NCBI GenBank assembly: GCA_964444125.1
Contig: CAYUFB010000018.1
Location: 1 to 25,783 of the forward strand
Direction: 5' to 3'
Source of the DNA: CAYUFB01 sp964444125
Lineage (GTDB): Bacteria > Patescibacteriota > Dojkabacteria > B142 > JAFGMG01
DNA: 25,783 nt
Shown: in pieces, positions 16,188 through 23,077 of the stretch
Position numbering within the stretch: the stretch's first letter is position 1
How the letters are laid out: every line of letters starts with the position of its first letter
Translations under genes and position numbers: made by a program
Notes under the pieces: generated by a model
Database searches by the model: none
What the model was told of the DNA's origin: nothing
Seen by the model: only the letters and a program-made list of their open reading frames with translations

Positions 16188-17263
16188 ATAATCCCAGGTA
16201 AGACCTTATACCGAACCTTCTTTTTGTAAGCGATATAATCTGGATCTTGACTCAAATGCCTCTCCTCTGTCCAGGCTCTCAAACCATATATAAAAACAAA
16301 AGCAAGCCAGAAAACAAAATATTGCTTACTTATGCCAGCAAGTATATCTGCTAGCGCCCATGCAATAAGCTTGGCAGCATAGGCAGGATGCCTAACAAAC
16401 CTATAAGGTCCACGAGATACGATTCCTCTATTAGTCAAATTACTTGCTTTTGTAAATAATGCCACAGAAGCAGATACAAAAATAATATCAAATACAAAAA
16501 TCATTAGCATTATTGAATGTCTAAACATTTCTGACTGATTAGCAAGCATAATATCAGAACCACTTGCCATTGGGGAAATTTGCCCTGTCAATGAATTGAA
16601 AGGGGGATATGTTGATAATGCTGCCACCCACCCTAATAATGTTGGCTCGACGGATTTGATTTCACTTCTTAACCAGACCGACTCAAACATATAACCAAAA
16701 AGGTACAAGGAAGTATCTATTAAAAATATCGACACTAATACCATATAATATGTATTTTCAAATGTAAGTTTTAGCAATCCCTTTTCTACTGCTTGAACAT
16801 CTTTAATTAATCTTTCTAGTGGTGAGATTGTGAAGGCAATCATTATTGGTATATAAAACGCTTTCACAAGAGTAGAAAGAATTGCTGTTTTTATTTCATG
16901 ATCCCACTTTATTTCGACTTTGTTGCTTGATAGGCCAGATTTGTATAACAAATGAAAAATAATGCTATAAACTAGTATAAATATCAGCATAAACTTAGTG
17001 TTTCGAATCTTCTTGATAAACAGAAATTTGATCAAAGCATCAATCCAAATTGTCAGTAGCAATATCCAGAAAGTTAATTCTATTGCTGTACGATAATTTG
17101 GAAGCAAATACGACTGATAATAAGGCAGATTGAAATATACGTACTTAATAATCAATAACAGTAAAGTTCCTGTAGAAAGTTGCATAAACAAAAAAGCCTG
17201 TCTATCAATTGTAGGCTGCTGTAGTCCTATTTTGGTAATTGCTTTGACTCTTTTACGCATCAT
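16184..17263 (-). CDS. Isoprenylcysteine-methyltransferase-like membrane enzyme
   Basis: This 359-residue integral membrane protein has about eight hydrophobic segments. The C-terminal part has the signature of the ICMT/phospholipid methyltransferase superfamily: RGIVSRGPYRFVRHPAYAAK (about 276-295), then EERHLSQDPDYIAYKKKVRY and LPGI (about 330-357). In known members this region binds S-adenosylmethionine and methylates a lipid or isoprenyl thiol. The true substrate here is unknown, because bacterial members are diverse. The large N-terminal half (about 30-210) is unlike short bacterial homologues and adds membrane helices of unknown role. Its last codon overlaps the stop of the Ser-rich gene by four bases. 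The upstream gene is separated from it by a probable terminator. Confidence 0.8.
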   Translation of the reverse strand: MMRKRVKAITKIGLQQPTIDRQAFLFMQLSTGTLLLLIIKYVYFNLPYYQSYLLPNYRTAIELTFWILLLTIWIDALIKFLFIKKIRNTKFMLIFILVYSIIFHLLYKSGLSSNKVEIKWDHEIKTAILSTLVKAFYIPIMIAFTISPLERLIKDVQAVEKGLLKLTFENTYYMVLVSIFLIDTSLYLFGYMFESVWLRSEIKSVEPTLLGWVAALSTYPPFNSLTGQISPMASGSDIMLANQSEMFRHSIMLMIFVFDIIFVSASVALFTKASNLTNRGIVSRGPYRFVRHPAYAAKLIAWALADILAGISKQYFVFWLAFVFIYGLRAWTEERHLSQDPDYIAYKKKVRYKVLPGII

Positions 17264-17275
17264 ATATTTATAATC

Positions 17276-17301
17276 AAAAAAATCTCATTTTAACTGAGAT
17301 T
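17276..17301 (-). terminator. Rho-independent terminator after the heliorhodopsin unit
   Basis: On the minus strand AATCTCA and TGAGATT form a seven-pair stem around a seven-base loop, directly followed by T-rich sequence (seven T including the stem end). It lies downstream of the gene at 17399 and before the methyltransferase start, so it would end the heliorhodopsin transcript. Confidence 0.6.
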
Positions 17302-17398
17302 ATAATATAGGACGCAAGTTCTATGACAGAACTCTTACAACAACAATTTACTTGAAATGATAATTTCCACTATGGAGTATTGCTTTTCAGGACAAAAG

Positions 17399-17953
17399 TT
17401 ATTTTCTTAACCTCTTGCTAATATTTTCAAAAAATTCGGCAAACCATAACTTCACCTTCTTTAAATCCTTATCATCGCAAACTTCTTCAGCTTCTTTGTT
17501 TATGCTTTTTTGCTTCGGATGTACAAAATTGTCATTGAAGATTTCTAGTGTTTTTCCAATAATTGTAAGAAAGAATGCAATTGGATAAAGAATACCAAGA
17601 TATTGCCAATCTAAGATTTTTTCTAAAAATCCAATAAACAGAACGCTCTCAAGTAATGTCAGAAGTTTGATGAAAAAATATACAATAAAGATACTATTGA
17701 ATGCGTGTATGGGTATAGCAGGGATACTTAAAGGAAAAACTAATCTATCAAAAAACCCACCAACAAATCCTACAAACCATGTAAATAGTACAAGCCAGAG
17801 CGTTTCGTTCATAAATGCCGTGACCTCGCTGATCAGATATACATCAGTAACAGAATTGACTAAATTGGCAAAAACCCAGAAGCTCATTGTGACCACTAAG
17901 CCTAAAAATGAGCCGACTATATGCCAAAATATAGACTTATGCTTAAGAAACAT
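17399..17953 (-). CDS. Unknown four-helix membrane protein next to heliorhodopsin
   Basis: This 184-residue protein has about four membrane helices (about 8-28, 47-68, 86-109, 117-140). A charged cytoplasmic tail follows (VHPKQKSINKEAEEVCDDKDLKKVKLWFAEFFENIS). No family is recognised. It begins 34 bases downstream of the heliorhodopsin gene on the same strand and is followed by a terminator, so the two are probably one transcript. That makes it a candidate partner, which is inference from position only. The ATG at 17951-17953 is preceded by a short AT-rich stretch without a Shine-Dalgarno site. Confidence 0.55.
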   Translation of the reverse strand: MFLKHKSIFWHIVGSFLGLVVTMSFWVFANLVNSVTDVYLISEVTAFMNETLWLVLFTWFVGFVGGFFDRLVFPLSIPAIPIHAFNSIFIVYFFIKLLTLLESVLFIGFLEKILDWQYLGILYPIAFFLTIIGKTLEIFNDNFVHPKQKSINKEAEEVCDDKDLKKVKLWFAEFFENISKRLRK

Positions 17954-17987
17954 AGTAATAATTTAATAAAATTTCTGCTTTTCTTTT

Positions 17988-18752
17988 CTAGTTTGGTCTC
18001 AATGTACCAGAGAAAACCTGCCAAGCTAATAATGATTTAGATACTAGACTTAAAACTATATATACTTTTTCTCCAAACATGTAATTCTTCCATGGCCCAA
18101 TTTTTTTGTACTGCAAGTACATATTTACTGCAAATATATTGAAGAAAAGGAATAATGAAATCAATATCGCATATACGAATTCTGGGATATTGCCACTATT
18201 TGCTAATGCAGCTCCAAGAAAATACATTGCGATCACTATCCAAGGCACCGCTCCTGCAAAACATCCAAAGATAAATGAAGTCCAGTCTGTTTTCTTGGTT
18301 AACTGATTATGCAACTCCATAACAAAACCAAACATGATCATTGTTGCATTCAATGAAAACATAAGTATCAAACTAGGCAAATCGTACATCCCAGAAAGCA
18401 TTGCAATAATTACAATCATCAAAGATGAACTTAGCATATATTCATACCACCTTGCATAATTTGCTCCTTTTTTCAGATTCTTTTGATACCACTCATAAAT
18501 TCTTGGACTAGAGATCAAAAAATGAGCAGCTGACGAAATGAATAAAAATGCTGCGACTGCGGGACCAATCTGGAGTTGCCCGACTTCTTCAACTAATGGA
18601 GCTGGGAAAGATTCTCCCTGGCTACTAGATAGAAAAGATGTAGTTAGTGGCAATTTGAAATCATTGCTTAGAACAAGCATCAAAACACCCTGCACAAGAT
18701 GGAAAAAGCCCATCACGAGATTGAAGGTTCTCAGATTTTGGAACACTTTCAT
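17988..18752 (-). CDS. Heliorhodopsin
   Basis: This 254-residue, seven-helix protein belongs to the heliorhodopsin family, light-sensing retinal proteins with an inverted topology relative to type-1 rhodopsins. The retinal Schiff-base lysine K239 lies in LSLVSKSLLAWQVFSGTL, close to the founding member 48C12. The counterion glutamate E104 is in RWYEYMLSSSLM. Family histidines H18 and H77 are kept, as are NATMIMFGFVMELHNQ and FGCFAGAVPWI. Length and motif order fit the family along the whole sequence. It should bind retinal and photocycle, but no carotenoid cleavage or synthesis gene is present here, so retinal may be imported. Heliorhodopsins are generally confined to monoderm lineages. A TAGACA-17-TAATAT promoter lies upstream, and an unknown membrane gene follows in the same unit. 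Confidence 0.95.
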   Translation of the reverse strand: MKVFQNLRTFNLVMGFFHLVQGVLMLVLSNDFKLPLTTSFLSSSQGESFPAPLVEEVGQLQIGPAVAAFLFISSAAHFLISSPRIYEWYQKNLKKGANYARWYEYMLSSSLMIVIIAMLSGMYDLPSLILMFSLNATMIMFGFVMELHNQLTKKTDWTSFIFGCFAGAVPWIVIAMYFLGAALANSGNIPEFVYAILISLFLFFNIFAVNMYLQYKKIGPWKNYMFGEKVYIVLSLVSKSLLAWQVFSGTLRPN

Positions 18753-18789
18753 ATAAAAATAAATAAGAAATTAATTAATTTACTAACAC

Positions 18790-18818
18790 ATATTAAGTGC
18801 TTTTTGGGGGATTGTCTA
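18790..18818 (-). promoter_or_regulatory. Promoter of the heliorhodopsin unit
   Basis: Minus-strand TAGACA (18813-18818), 17-base spacer, TAATAT (18790-18795). Both boxes are near consensus and lie 38-66 bases upstream of the start codon. It borders heptamer array 2, so the array may influence it. Confidence 0.5.
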
Positions 18819-18831
18819 GTCAAAAATAGCC

Positions 18832-18963
18832 TTCAGCATAAAGCATTCAGCTTTAAGCATATAATACAGCCATGAGTTATGAGCGTTGAGCCTTGAGTAC
18901 TCATAACTCAAAGCTCATTACTCGATACTCAAGACTCAATACTCAAAGCTTACTACTTTATAA
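18832..18963. repeat. Heptamer-phased intergenic array 2
   Basis: Nineteen units are phased by seven (one is six bases). Left units are TTCAGCA, TAAAGCA, TTCAGCT and TTAAGCA, then four TGAGNNN units (18873-18900). Right units are seven TCANNNC-type repeats such as TCAAAGC and TCATAAC. TGAGTACTCA at 18894-18903 is a palindrome at the junction, so the array folds back on itself. It lies between the heliorhodopsin promoter and tRNA-Arg. Confidence 0.75.
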
Positions 18964-18979
18964 TCCCCTTTATTTTAGC

Positions 18980-18985
18980 TATAAT
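18980..18985 (+). promoter_or_regulatory. -10 box of tRNA-Arg
   Basis: TATAAT, 20 bases before the tRNA. A second TATAAT lies at 18959-18964. Confidence 0.5.
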
Positions 18986-19005
18986 CTGAAGTAAATTATC
19001 AATTA

Positions 19006-19079
19006 GCTCTGATAGCTCAACTGGATAGAGCATCGGTCTTCGGAACCGGAGGTTGTGGGTTCGAATCCCTCTCAGAGCA
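19006..19079 (+). tRNA. tRNA-Arg(TCG)
   Basis: The acceptor GCTCTGA pairs with TCAGAGC, and the D-arm is GCTC...GAGC. The anticodon stem TCGGT/ACCGG encloses loop CTTCGGA, giving anticodon TCG, which reads CGA and other CGN arginine codons. The T-loop is TTCGAAT. One T-stem pair (T19056 with T19070) is mismatched, and the first anticodon pair is T-G. No CCA is encoded, so CCA must be added enzymatically. Confidence 0.93.
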
Positions 19080-19125
19080 TATTTTTTGTAAAAATGTGAT
19101 AAAATTGCATCGTCGATTTGCAAAC

Positions 19126-19162
19126 TTTTACTTTAACCACTCAAAAGAAATTTAAAGTAAAA
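19126..19162. repeat. 11-bp inverted repeat between tRNA-Arg and tRNA-Lys
   Basis: TTTTACTTTAA (19126-19136) and its exact complement TTAAAGTAAAA (19152-19162) flank a 15-base loop. No T-tract follows the stem on the plus strand, so it is a poor Rho-independent terminator. It could be a transcript-ending or processing structure. Confidence 0.5.
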
Positions 19163-19180
19163 TGATGAAATAATTAACCA

Positions 19181-19207
19181 GTTCAAATGACCTTAGGGAA
19201 TTTGAAC
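19181..19207. repeat. 8-bp inverted repeat upstream of the 61-nt element
   Basis: GTTCAAAT (19181-19188) pairs perfectly with ATTTGAAC (19200-19207) around an 11-base loop containing CCTTAGG. Confidence 0.5.
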
Positions 19208-19216
19208 TGAAAAGGA

Positions 19217-19277
19217 GCAGATGGCGGAAGGTGAAATCCACTTGCTTGCAAGTTGATGGAACCTGGAGCCTATCTGC
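19217..19277 (+). ncRNA. Candidate structured RNA element just upstream of tRNA-Lys
   Basis: The 61 bases fold into one long hairpin: GCAGAT/ATCTGC (19217-19222 with 19272-19277, one bulged T) and GGC/GCC, then a GGAA/TGGA internal loop. GGT/ACC follows, then a GAAA bulge, TCCA/TGGA and a TTGA bulge. CTTG/CAAG closed by a CTTG tetraloop ends it. The G(CUUG)C tetraloop is a known stable form. It is GC-richer than its surroundings. It ends five bases before tRNA-Lys and is probably transcribed with it. The outer stem resembles a tRNA acceptor, but no T-arm motif is present. No known family was recognised. Confidence 0.45.
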
Positions 19278-19282
19278 GACGC

Positions 19283-19354
19283 GGGCTGCTAGCTCAATGG
19301 TAGAGCATCCGGCTCTTAACCGGCAGGTTCGGGGTTCAAATCCCCGGCAGCCCA
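19283..19354 (+). tRNA. tRNA-Lys(CTT)
   Basis: The acceptor GGGCTGC pairs with GCAGCCC, and the D-stem is GCTC/GAGC. The anticodon loop CTCTTAA gives CTT, reading AAG. T-stem CGGGG/CCCCG encloses loop TTCAAAT. No CCA is encoded. The gene ends three bases before the stop of the convergent channel gene. Confidence 0.95.
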
Positions 19355-19357
19355 CTT

Positions 19358-20209
19358 TTATATCAATTCAACTTTCTCCTTGTCTTCATCCCCATCATCA
19401 GGATTTAAAACCGTCTCCTTTTCAATAATACGAAGTAATTTAGAATCAGTATTTTTTCTCAATAAATCAGTTAACAATTCCTTCCTCTTGATAAATGCTT
19501 CGATATTTCCTTCTTTATAAAGCTCCCTATAAGCATCATCCATCAATTCCACAATAGTTACTGATTTTGAATTATGCTTCTCTACCCCACTTGCAATTAC
19601 AAGAGAATAAGCATCAGGATCAGAAAATCTATCATTAGCAAGTATAATTGAAGCAAGACAATCTTTCGCATTTGCTTCTTCAAAAGTTGTCCTATCAATT
19701 GGATTAGCATATATGAAATCTACTTCCTTAGGAAAAGGATTAAAGGATGTGTCGTTAGAAATTAATACAATCTTGAGACTTCTACCAAAATGATGTCTTA
19801 GTAGTTTCACAACTCCTGCAGTCAATGAAGTATATCCATAGATAATAATATGCCCTGTATAATTAATATGAATCATGCCTTTATCACGTCTTTCGTAAGT
19901 CAATCTTATCAAGTCAGCCACTTCAGCTATCGCAATAGCAAGCAATACAATACCTGTTATGATAACAAAAATGCCCAGAATTTGACCTTCTTTCGTAAGA
20001 GGATCGTATGTACCACCAATACCTGTAATTGTATTTATCCACCACCATACCATTTCCCACAAGCTATCCATAAATGGATTAGTGCCTCTTTCTATAACAA
20101 AGATAACTAACGTTGCAGAAAATGAAATAATACATGTCCAGAAAATCCATTCAACAGTATGTTTCAACCTTGATGCTATTTCTCGATTCATTTTTTTGAA
20201 AGGGAACAT
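19358..20209 (-). CDS. Two-helix ion channel with RCK/TrkA-N-like domain, unusual filter
   Basis: This 283-residue protein has the plan of MthK-type potassium channels: TM1 (about 20-40), pore loop (50-70), TM2 (about 76-100) and a cytosolic Rossmann domain starting GHIIIYGYTSLTAG (about 118-131). The Rossmann domain goes on with KIVLISNDTS, then strands such as DFIYANPID, SIILAND and SVTIVELMDDA, as in RCK/TrkA-N domains. The selectivity filter is TITGIGGTYDP (60-70), not TVTTVGYGDxxP. The Tyr of GYG is a Gly and the second Gly is a Thr, so potassium selectivity is doubtful. The tail is acidic. The ATG at 20207-20209 is the first; ATG for MNREIAS at codon 7 is an alternative. It converges with the tRNA-Lys gene. 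Confidence 0.8.
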   Translation of the reverse strand: MFPFKKMNREIASRLKHTVEWIFWTCIISFSATLVIFVIERGTNPFMDSLWEMVWWWINTITGIGGTYDPLTKEGQILGIFVIITGIVLLAIAIAEVADLIRLTYERRDKGMIHINYTGHIIIYGYTSLTAGVVKLLRHHFGRSLKIVLISNDTSFNPFPKEVDFIYANPIDRTTFEEANAKDCLASIILANDRFSDPDAYSLVIASGVEKHNSKSVTIVELMDDAYRELYKEGNIEAFIKRKELLTDLLRKNTDSKLLRIIEKETVLNPDDGDEDKEKVELI

Positions 20210-20286
20210 AAGAAAAATTTATATTAATATTTATTAAATAGTAGTATATATGAAAAATAGATTTCTGACGATCTATGTATTTAAAA

Positions 20287-20315
20287 TTGCCTTAGATTTT
20301 TTAATGGTATACAAT
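20287..20315 (+). promoter_or_regulatory. Candidate promoter of the 20.3-kb surface protein
   Basis: TTGCCT (20287-20292), 17-base spacer, TACAAT (20310-20315), 29 bases before the ATG at 20345. The region is strongly T-rich. Confidence 0.4.
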
Positions 20316-20344
20316 TTTTTAGTTTATTTTATATTTTTTTGTAT

Positions 20345-21829
20345 ATGAAAAAATTTCTACAAAAACTTAAGGCAAAGCCATTATATTTAGTGCTTATTGG
20401 ATTAGGAATTCTTTTTTTGATGCTTATTGTCTGCATATTGACAGCTGTTTTGATTTATAAAACAAGAGAAGACTCAAAAGAAAACGAAAATGCAAATAAT
20501 CAAAATGAGAAACAAGAAGGAACCCAAGAAGCAGAAGTGACAAAAAACATTGGGGAGGTAGTAAACGACAATCCAAATTGTTCCTTGCCAGTTATAGAAT
20601 ACAAGAAAAACGCTTTTTCTTTTGGAGTACCGAAAGGATGGATTTATGATGTAAACGGAGGTACAGTAGCTATCTCACAAGATGACACAAATACCGTAAG
20701 CACATATCTATATACAGCTAAATTAGAGGAAGATATCACTGGAAAAGAATTTTTGGAAAGATTTGCTCAAATTTTTGAACAGACATTTGCTGATCTTGGT
20801 GGTACATTTAGCATGGCCGATCCAGAGACTAAAGATTCGATATCTCAAGCATCGACAAGTGGCAATCTTGGCAGTGACAAAATTCAAGGAATGATGAAAG
20901 CCGAGGTGAAAGAAGGATTTATCATACTCAAATCATATTGGGCACCAGTAAGTCAGTATAACGAGAAACTTGCTACTTTCGAAGAAATTTCAAATTGTTT
21001 TGCCAGGACGAAGATTATTACCGATGAAATTTTAAATGCTGAAGATACTGGAGTACTTGTAAATGAAACTGCCTCTCAATTTGCTACATACCAAGGACGT
21101 TATTTCAAACTTAGCAAGCCAGATAATTTCACAGTGACAGGGGAAACAGACAGCGGAATTGACCTAACTCGATCAGATGGGAATGCTGGATATAGCTATG
21201 CCTATGCAACTGGGGTTGCAGGTACATACACTCCAGAGACTTGGGCCAAAAAAGCTTTGCCTGAATTTGCGGGCATCAGTAGTCTACAACTTAGTAAAGG
21301 AAGAAATATAACTTCTCCAATTAGTGGCCAGACAATTCAAGAATTTGACTTCACTGGTTATCTAAACGGATCAATAAGTGTCAAAGGTAAGACAACAGTT
21401 GGAATTTATCTGACTCCATATACAGGTATTGGTACTAGATATAGTTCAGCATTCTGGGGTATACAAATTGCGACACCTACAGCATGGAATGGTGCTAGTG
21501 CTACATTGCAAGAAATTCAAGATTCACTTGTGATCACTGACATTGGCAACACCAGAAAGAACACCATCCTACCTCCAAATAGACCTATAGAAAGCGTAAG
21601 TGCTTCAAAGGTTACGCGCTCAAGTAGTTACTCGTCATCATTAGAAAAATCATCCGGTGAGAAATGGGATGATGCTATGAGAGGCTATGAGACAGTCGAA
21701 TCTCCAACAACAGGAGATCGATATGACGTGCCACAAAACTCATGGAGTGACTACGGTCCAGACGGTCCAGGTTATTATAGGCAAACTCCAGATAATTCTT
21801 TGGAAAAATTGAATCAGACGACGTTGTAG
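20345..21829 (+). CDS. Membrane-anchored extracytoplasmic protein, unknown
   Basis: Starting at the ATG at 20345 gives 494 residues; an in-frame TTG at 20339 would add two. A short basic N-terminus and one long helix (about 17-40) anchor it. A charged, Asn/Glu-rich spacer follows. Two similar-length beta-rich domains come next, the first from about 80 to 225 (FSFGVPKGWIYDVNGGTVAI...), the second from about 245 to 400 (YFKLSKPDNFTVTGETDSGI...). The first resembles small PsbP-like or DUF-type stress proteins in outline, but no family is firm. A disordered Ser-rich segment ends in TTGDRYDVPQNSWSDYGPDGPGYYR. The protein probably lies outside the membrane. It is a single gene. Confidence 0.6.
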   Translation: MKKFLQKLKAKPLYLVLIGLGILFLMLIVCILTAVLIYKTREDSKENENANNQNEKQEGTQEAEVTKNIGEVVNDNPNCSLPVIEYKKNAFSFGVPKGWIYDVNGGTVAISQDDTNTVSTYLYTAKLEEDITGKEFLERFAQIFEQTFADLGGTFSMADPETKDSISQASTSGNLGSDKIQGMMKAEVKEGFIILKSYWAPVSQYNEKLATFEEISNCFARTKIITDEILNAEDTGVLVNETASQFATYQGRYFKLSKPDNFTVTGETDSGIDLTRSDGNAGYSYAYATGVAGTYTPETWAKKALPEFAGISSLQLSKGRNITSPISGQTIQEFDFTGYLNGSISVKGKTTVGIYLTPYTGIGTRYSSAFWGIQIATPTAWNGASATLQEIQDSLVITDIGNTRKNTILPPNRPIESVSASKVTRSSSYSSSLEKSSGEKWDDAMRGYETVESPTTGDRYDVPQNSWSDYGPDGPGYYRQTPDNSLEKLNQTTL

Positions 21830-21908
21830 GAACAAATCAAATATTGAAGTTGAGCAAAATAGTTTGATAAAAAAATCTACTTTAAGGTGGAAATTCACTG
21901 TTTCGTTC

Positions 21909-21917
21909 TGATATAAT
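21909..21917 (+). promoter_or_regulatory. Extended -10 promoter of tRNA-Asp
   Basis: TGATATAAT, 17 bases before the tRNA start, the same extended -10 form as at 6281. Confidence 0.6.
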
Positions 21918-21934
21918 GTTTACATTGAAAACAT

Positions 21935-22011
21935 GGGATCATAGCTCAATTGGTTAGAGCACTCGCCTGTCACGCGAGAGGTTGGCGGTTCGATCCCGCT
22001 TGGTCCCGCCA
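21935..22011 (+). tRNA. tRNA-Asp(GTC) with encoded CCA
   Basis: The acceptor GGGATCA pairs with TGGTCCC (one T-G pair). The anticodon stem CTCGC/GCGAG encloses loop CTGTCAC, giving GTC, which reads GAC and GAT. T-stem GGCGG/CCGCT has T-loop TTCGATC. The discriminator G is followed by a genomic CCA (22009-22011). The other three tRNAs in the window lack encoded CCA. Confidence 0.96.
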
Positions 22012-22044
22012 GATTCTTTGAGCGTCAGCGAAAAGTAAATCTGG
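22009..22044. repeat. Hairpin element starting at the CCA of tRNA-Asp
   Basis: CCAGATT (22009-22015) pairs with AATCTGG (22038-22044); inside, CTTT/AAAG and a GCG pair-like repeat extend the stem. The left arm shares its first three bases with the tRNA CCA end. Confidence 0.5.
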
Positions 22045-22156
22045 AGAGGATGCCTGAATACACTCCTTTACCCCTTATTTCCCATTTAAATATAGTTAAT
22101 GTTATACATTGTAAACTTCCATGTATCTAAGGAAACAGAAGTAAAAATGCTGTGAA

Positions 22157-22349
22157 CCTGCCTCCATCTTGTTACATAAGATTACGGCAGGCAGGGAGGA
22201 CTTGCTCAAATGAGACTTGGATTTACTAATGAAATGTAGTAAATCCTATAGTCGAATTAGTCCGCCGAAGTCTCGTTCTACGAGACGAAGGTGGAAATCT
22301 CCACGGGATTGCTCCCACTACCACCTCAATCCCGAAACAAGTTCGGGAT
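22157..22349. repeat. Cluster of four strong hairpins between tRNA-Asp and tRNA-Leu
   Basis: Stems in order: CCTGCC/GGCAGG (22157-22162, 22186-22191) with inner ATCTT/AAGAT; GGATTTACTA/TAGTAAATCC (22219-22228, 22237-22246) with outer GACT/AGTC; TCCGCC/GGTGGA (22261-22266, 22290-22295) around GAA/GAA and GTCTCGT/ACGAGAC; and ATCCCGAA/TTCGGGAT (22329-22336, 22342-22349). No ORF fits this stretch. It may be a structured RNA or a cluster of palindromic repeat elements. The last one resembles the widespread TCCTGAA/TTCAGGA palindrome family. Confidence 0.55.
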
Positions 22350-22378
22350 AAAGTCCGCGCGTATATCTACAACAAAAG

Positions 22379-22466
22379 TGCTGGGAACAGGACTTGAACC
22401 TGCACACCCGTTTTTGTGGGCACTACCACCTCAAGGTAGCGTGTCTACCAGTTCCACCATCCCAGC
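22379..22466 (-). tRNA. tRNA-Leu(GAG)
   Basis: The acceptor GCTGGGA pairs with TCCCAGC. The anticodon stem CTACC/GGTAG encloses loop TTGAGGT, giving GAG, which reads CTC and CTT. A long variable arm and T-loop TTCAAGT are typical of class II tRNAs. No CCA is encoded. It points toward tRNA-Asp, so the two converge on the hairpin cluster. Confidence 0.94.
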
Positions 22467-22515
22467 TTTTAATGTCTATTTTATCAAATAATTGTACTTA
22501 TAAACAAAAATTCTT

Positions 22516-22545
22516 TTGCCTTTCTTCTTTAGCTAGTGCTAAAAT
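22516..22545 (+). promoter_or_regulatory. Promoter of the HIT-Nudix unit
   Basis: TTGCCT (22516-22521), 18-base spacer, TAAAAT (22540-22545) within the extended -10 TGCTAAAAT, 21 bases upstream of the ATG at 22567. The same TGCTAAAAT occurs before the gene at 25181. Confidence 0.55.
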
Positions 22546-22566
22546 CATCTTATTTAATACTCATAA

Positions 22567-23077
22567 ATGACAACGTATTCTTCAAAAACACAGGACAATA
22601 AATGTATTTTTTTGTGAAATTGCAAAAAGAAATATACCTACTCCTGGGATTTTCTGGGAAGATGAAAAGTATATGGCTTTTTTATCATTGTACCCAAACA
22701 CCAAAGGTTTTAGTGTTGTGATACCTAATGCTCATAAAACAAGTGATGTATTAGAACTTGACGATAATGATTTGGCAGAATTTATATTTGCAGCCAAGAA
22801 AGTATCTCAAATTCTAAAAGATTATTTTAAAGATGTTGGTCGCGTTGGATTAATAATGGAAGGCACAGGGATAGATCATGCTCATATCAAGTTATTCCCT
22901 ATGCATGAAACAGAGTATCTCAAAGGTGGAGAATGGAGGCAGGTTAGTAGTAATAACGATACATTTTTTGACAAATATGAAGGGTATATCTCTTCTAATG
23001 ATAGCCACAAAGCCTCAGAAGAAGAATTGTCCAAACTTGCAAATGATATTAGAAATTACATAAAACAAAAATCATGA
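22567..23077 (+). CDS. HIT-family protein, frame-shifted at a T7 run
   Basis: HIT proteins are small nucleotide-binding hydrolases or transferases. The ATG at 22567 reads to CIF, then an extra T in the run 22607-22613 breaks the frame. Downstream the frame carries the expected continuation, C E I A K R N I P T P G I F W E D E K Y, leading into the 134-residue open part that starts at Met 22673. Removing one T restores a full protein of about 169 residues with the CxxC pair (CIFC) of the family. The core keeps NAHKTSDVLEL and DHAHIKLFPMH: the catalytic middle His of H-x-H-x-H is present but the third is a Lys, as in some bacterial branches. The stop overlaps the Nudix start by four bases, so the two are coupled. 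Confidence 0.8.

Noticed and set aside
19217..19277. The 61-nt element as a tRNA or SRP RNA
   Set aside because: It has an acceptor-like stem but no T-loop (TTCGANT) and no 7-base anticodon loop. SRP core motifs are also absent.
19152..19355. Minus-strand ORF across tRNA-Lys
   Set aside because: It overlaps a clear tRNA and the structured region. Cys/Arg-rich translation is an artefact of tRNA sequence.
22012..22378. RNase P RNA or tmRNA between tRNA-Asp and tRNA-Leu
   Set aside because: The conserved RNase P segments (GAGGAAAGTCC and ACAGAAA context) are not present, and there is no tmRNA tag frame or tRNA-like 3' half.
22291..22491. Plus-strand ORF across tRNA-Leu
   Set aside because: It is a reading of the antisense of the tRNA and a hairpin region, with no protein-like features.
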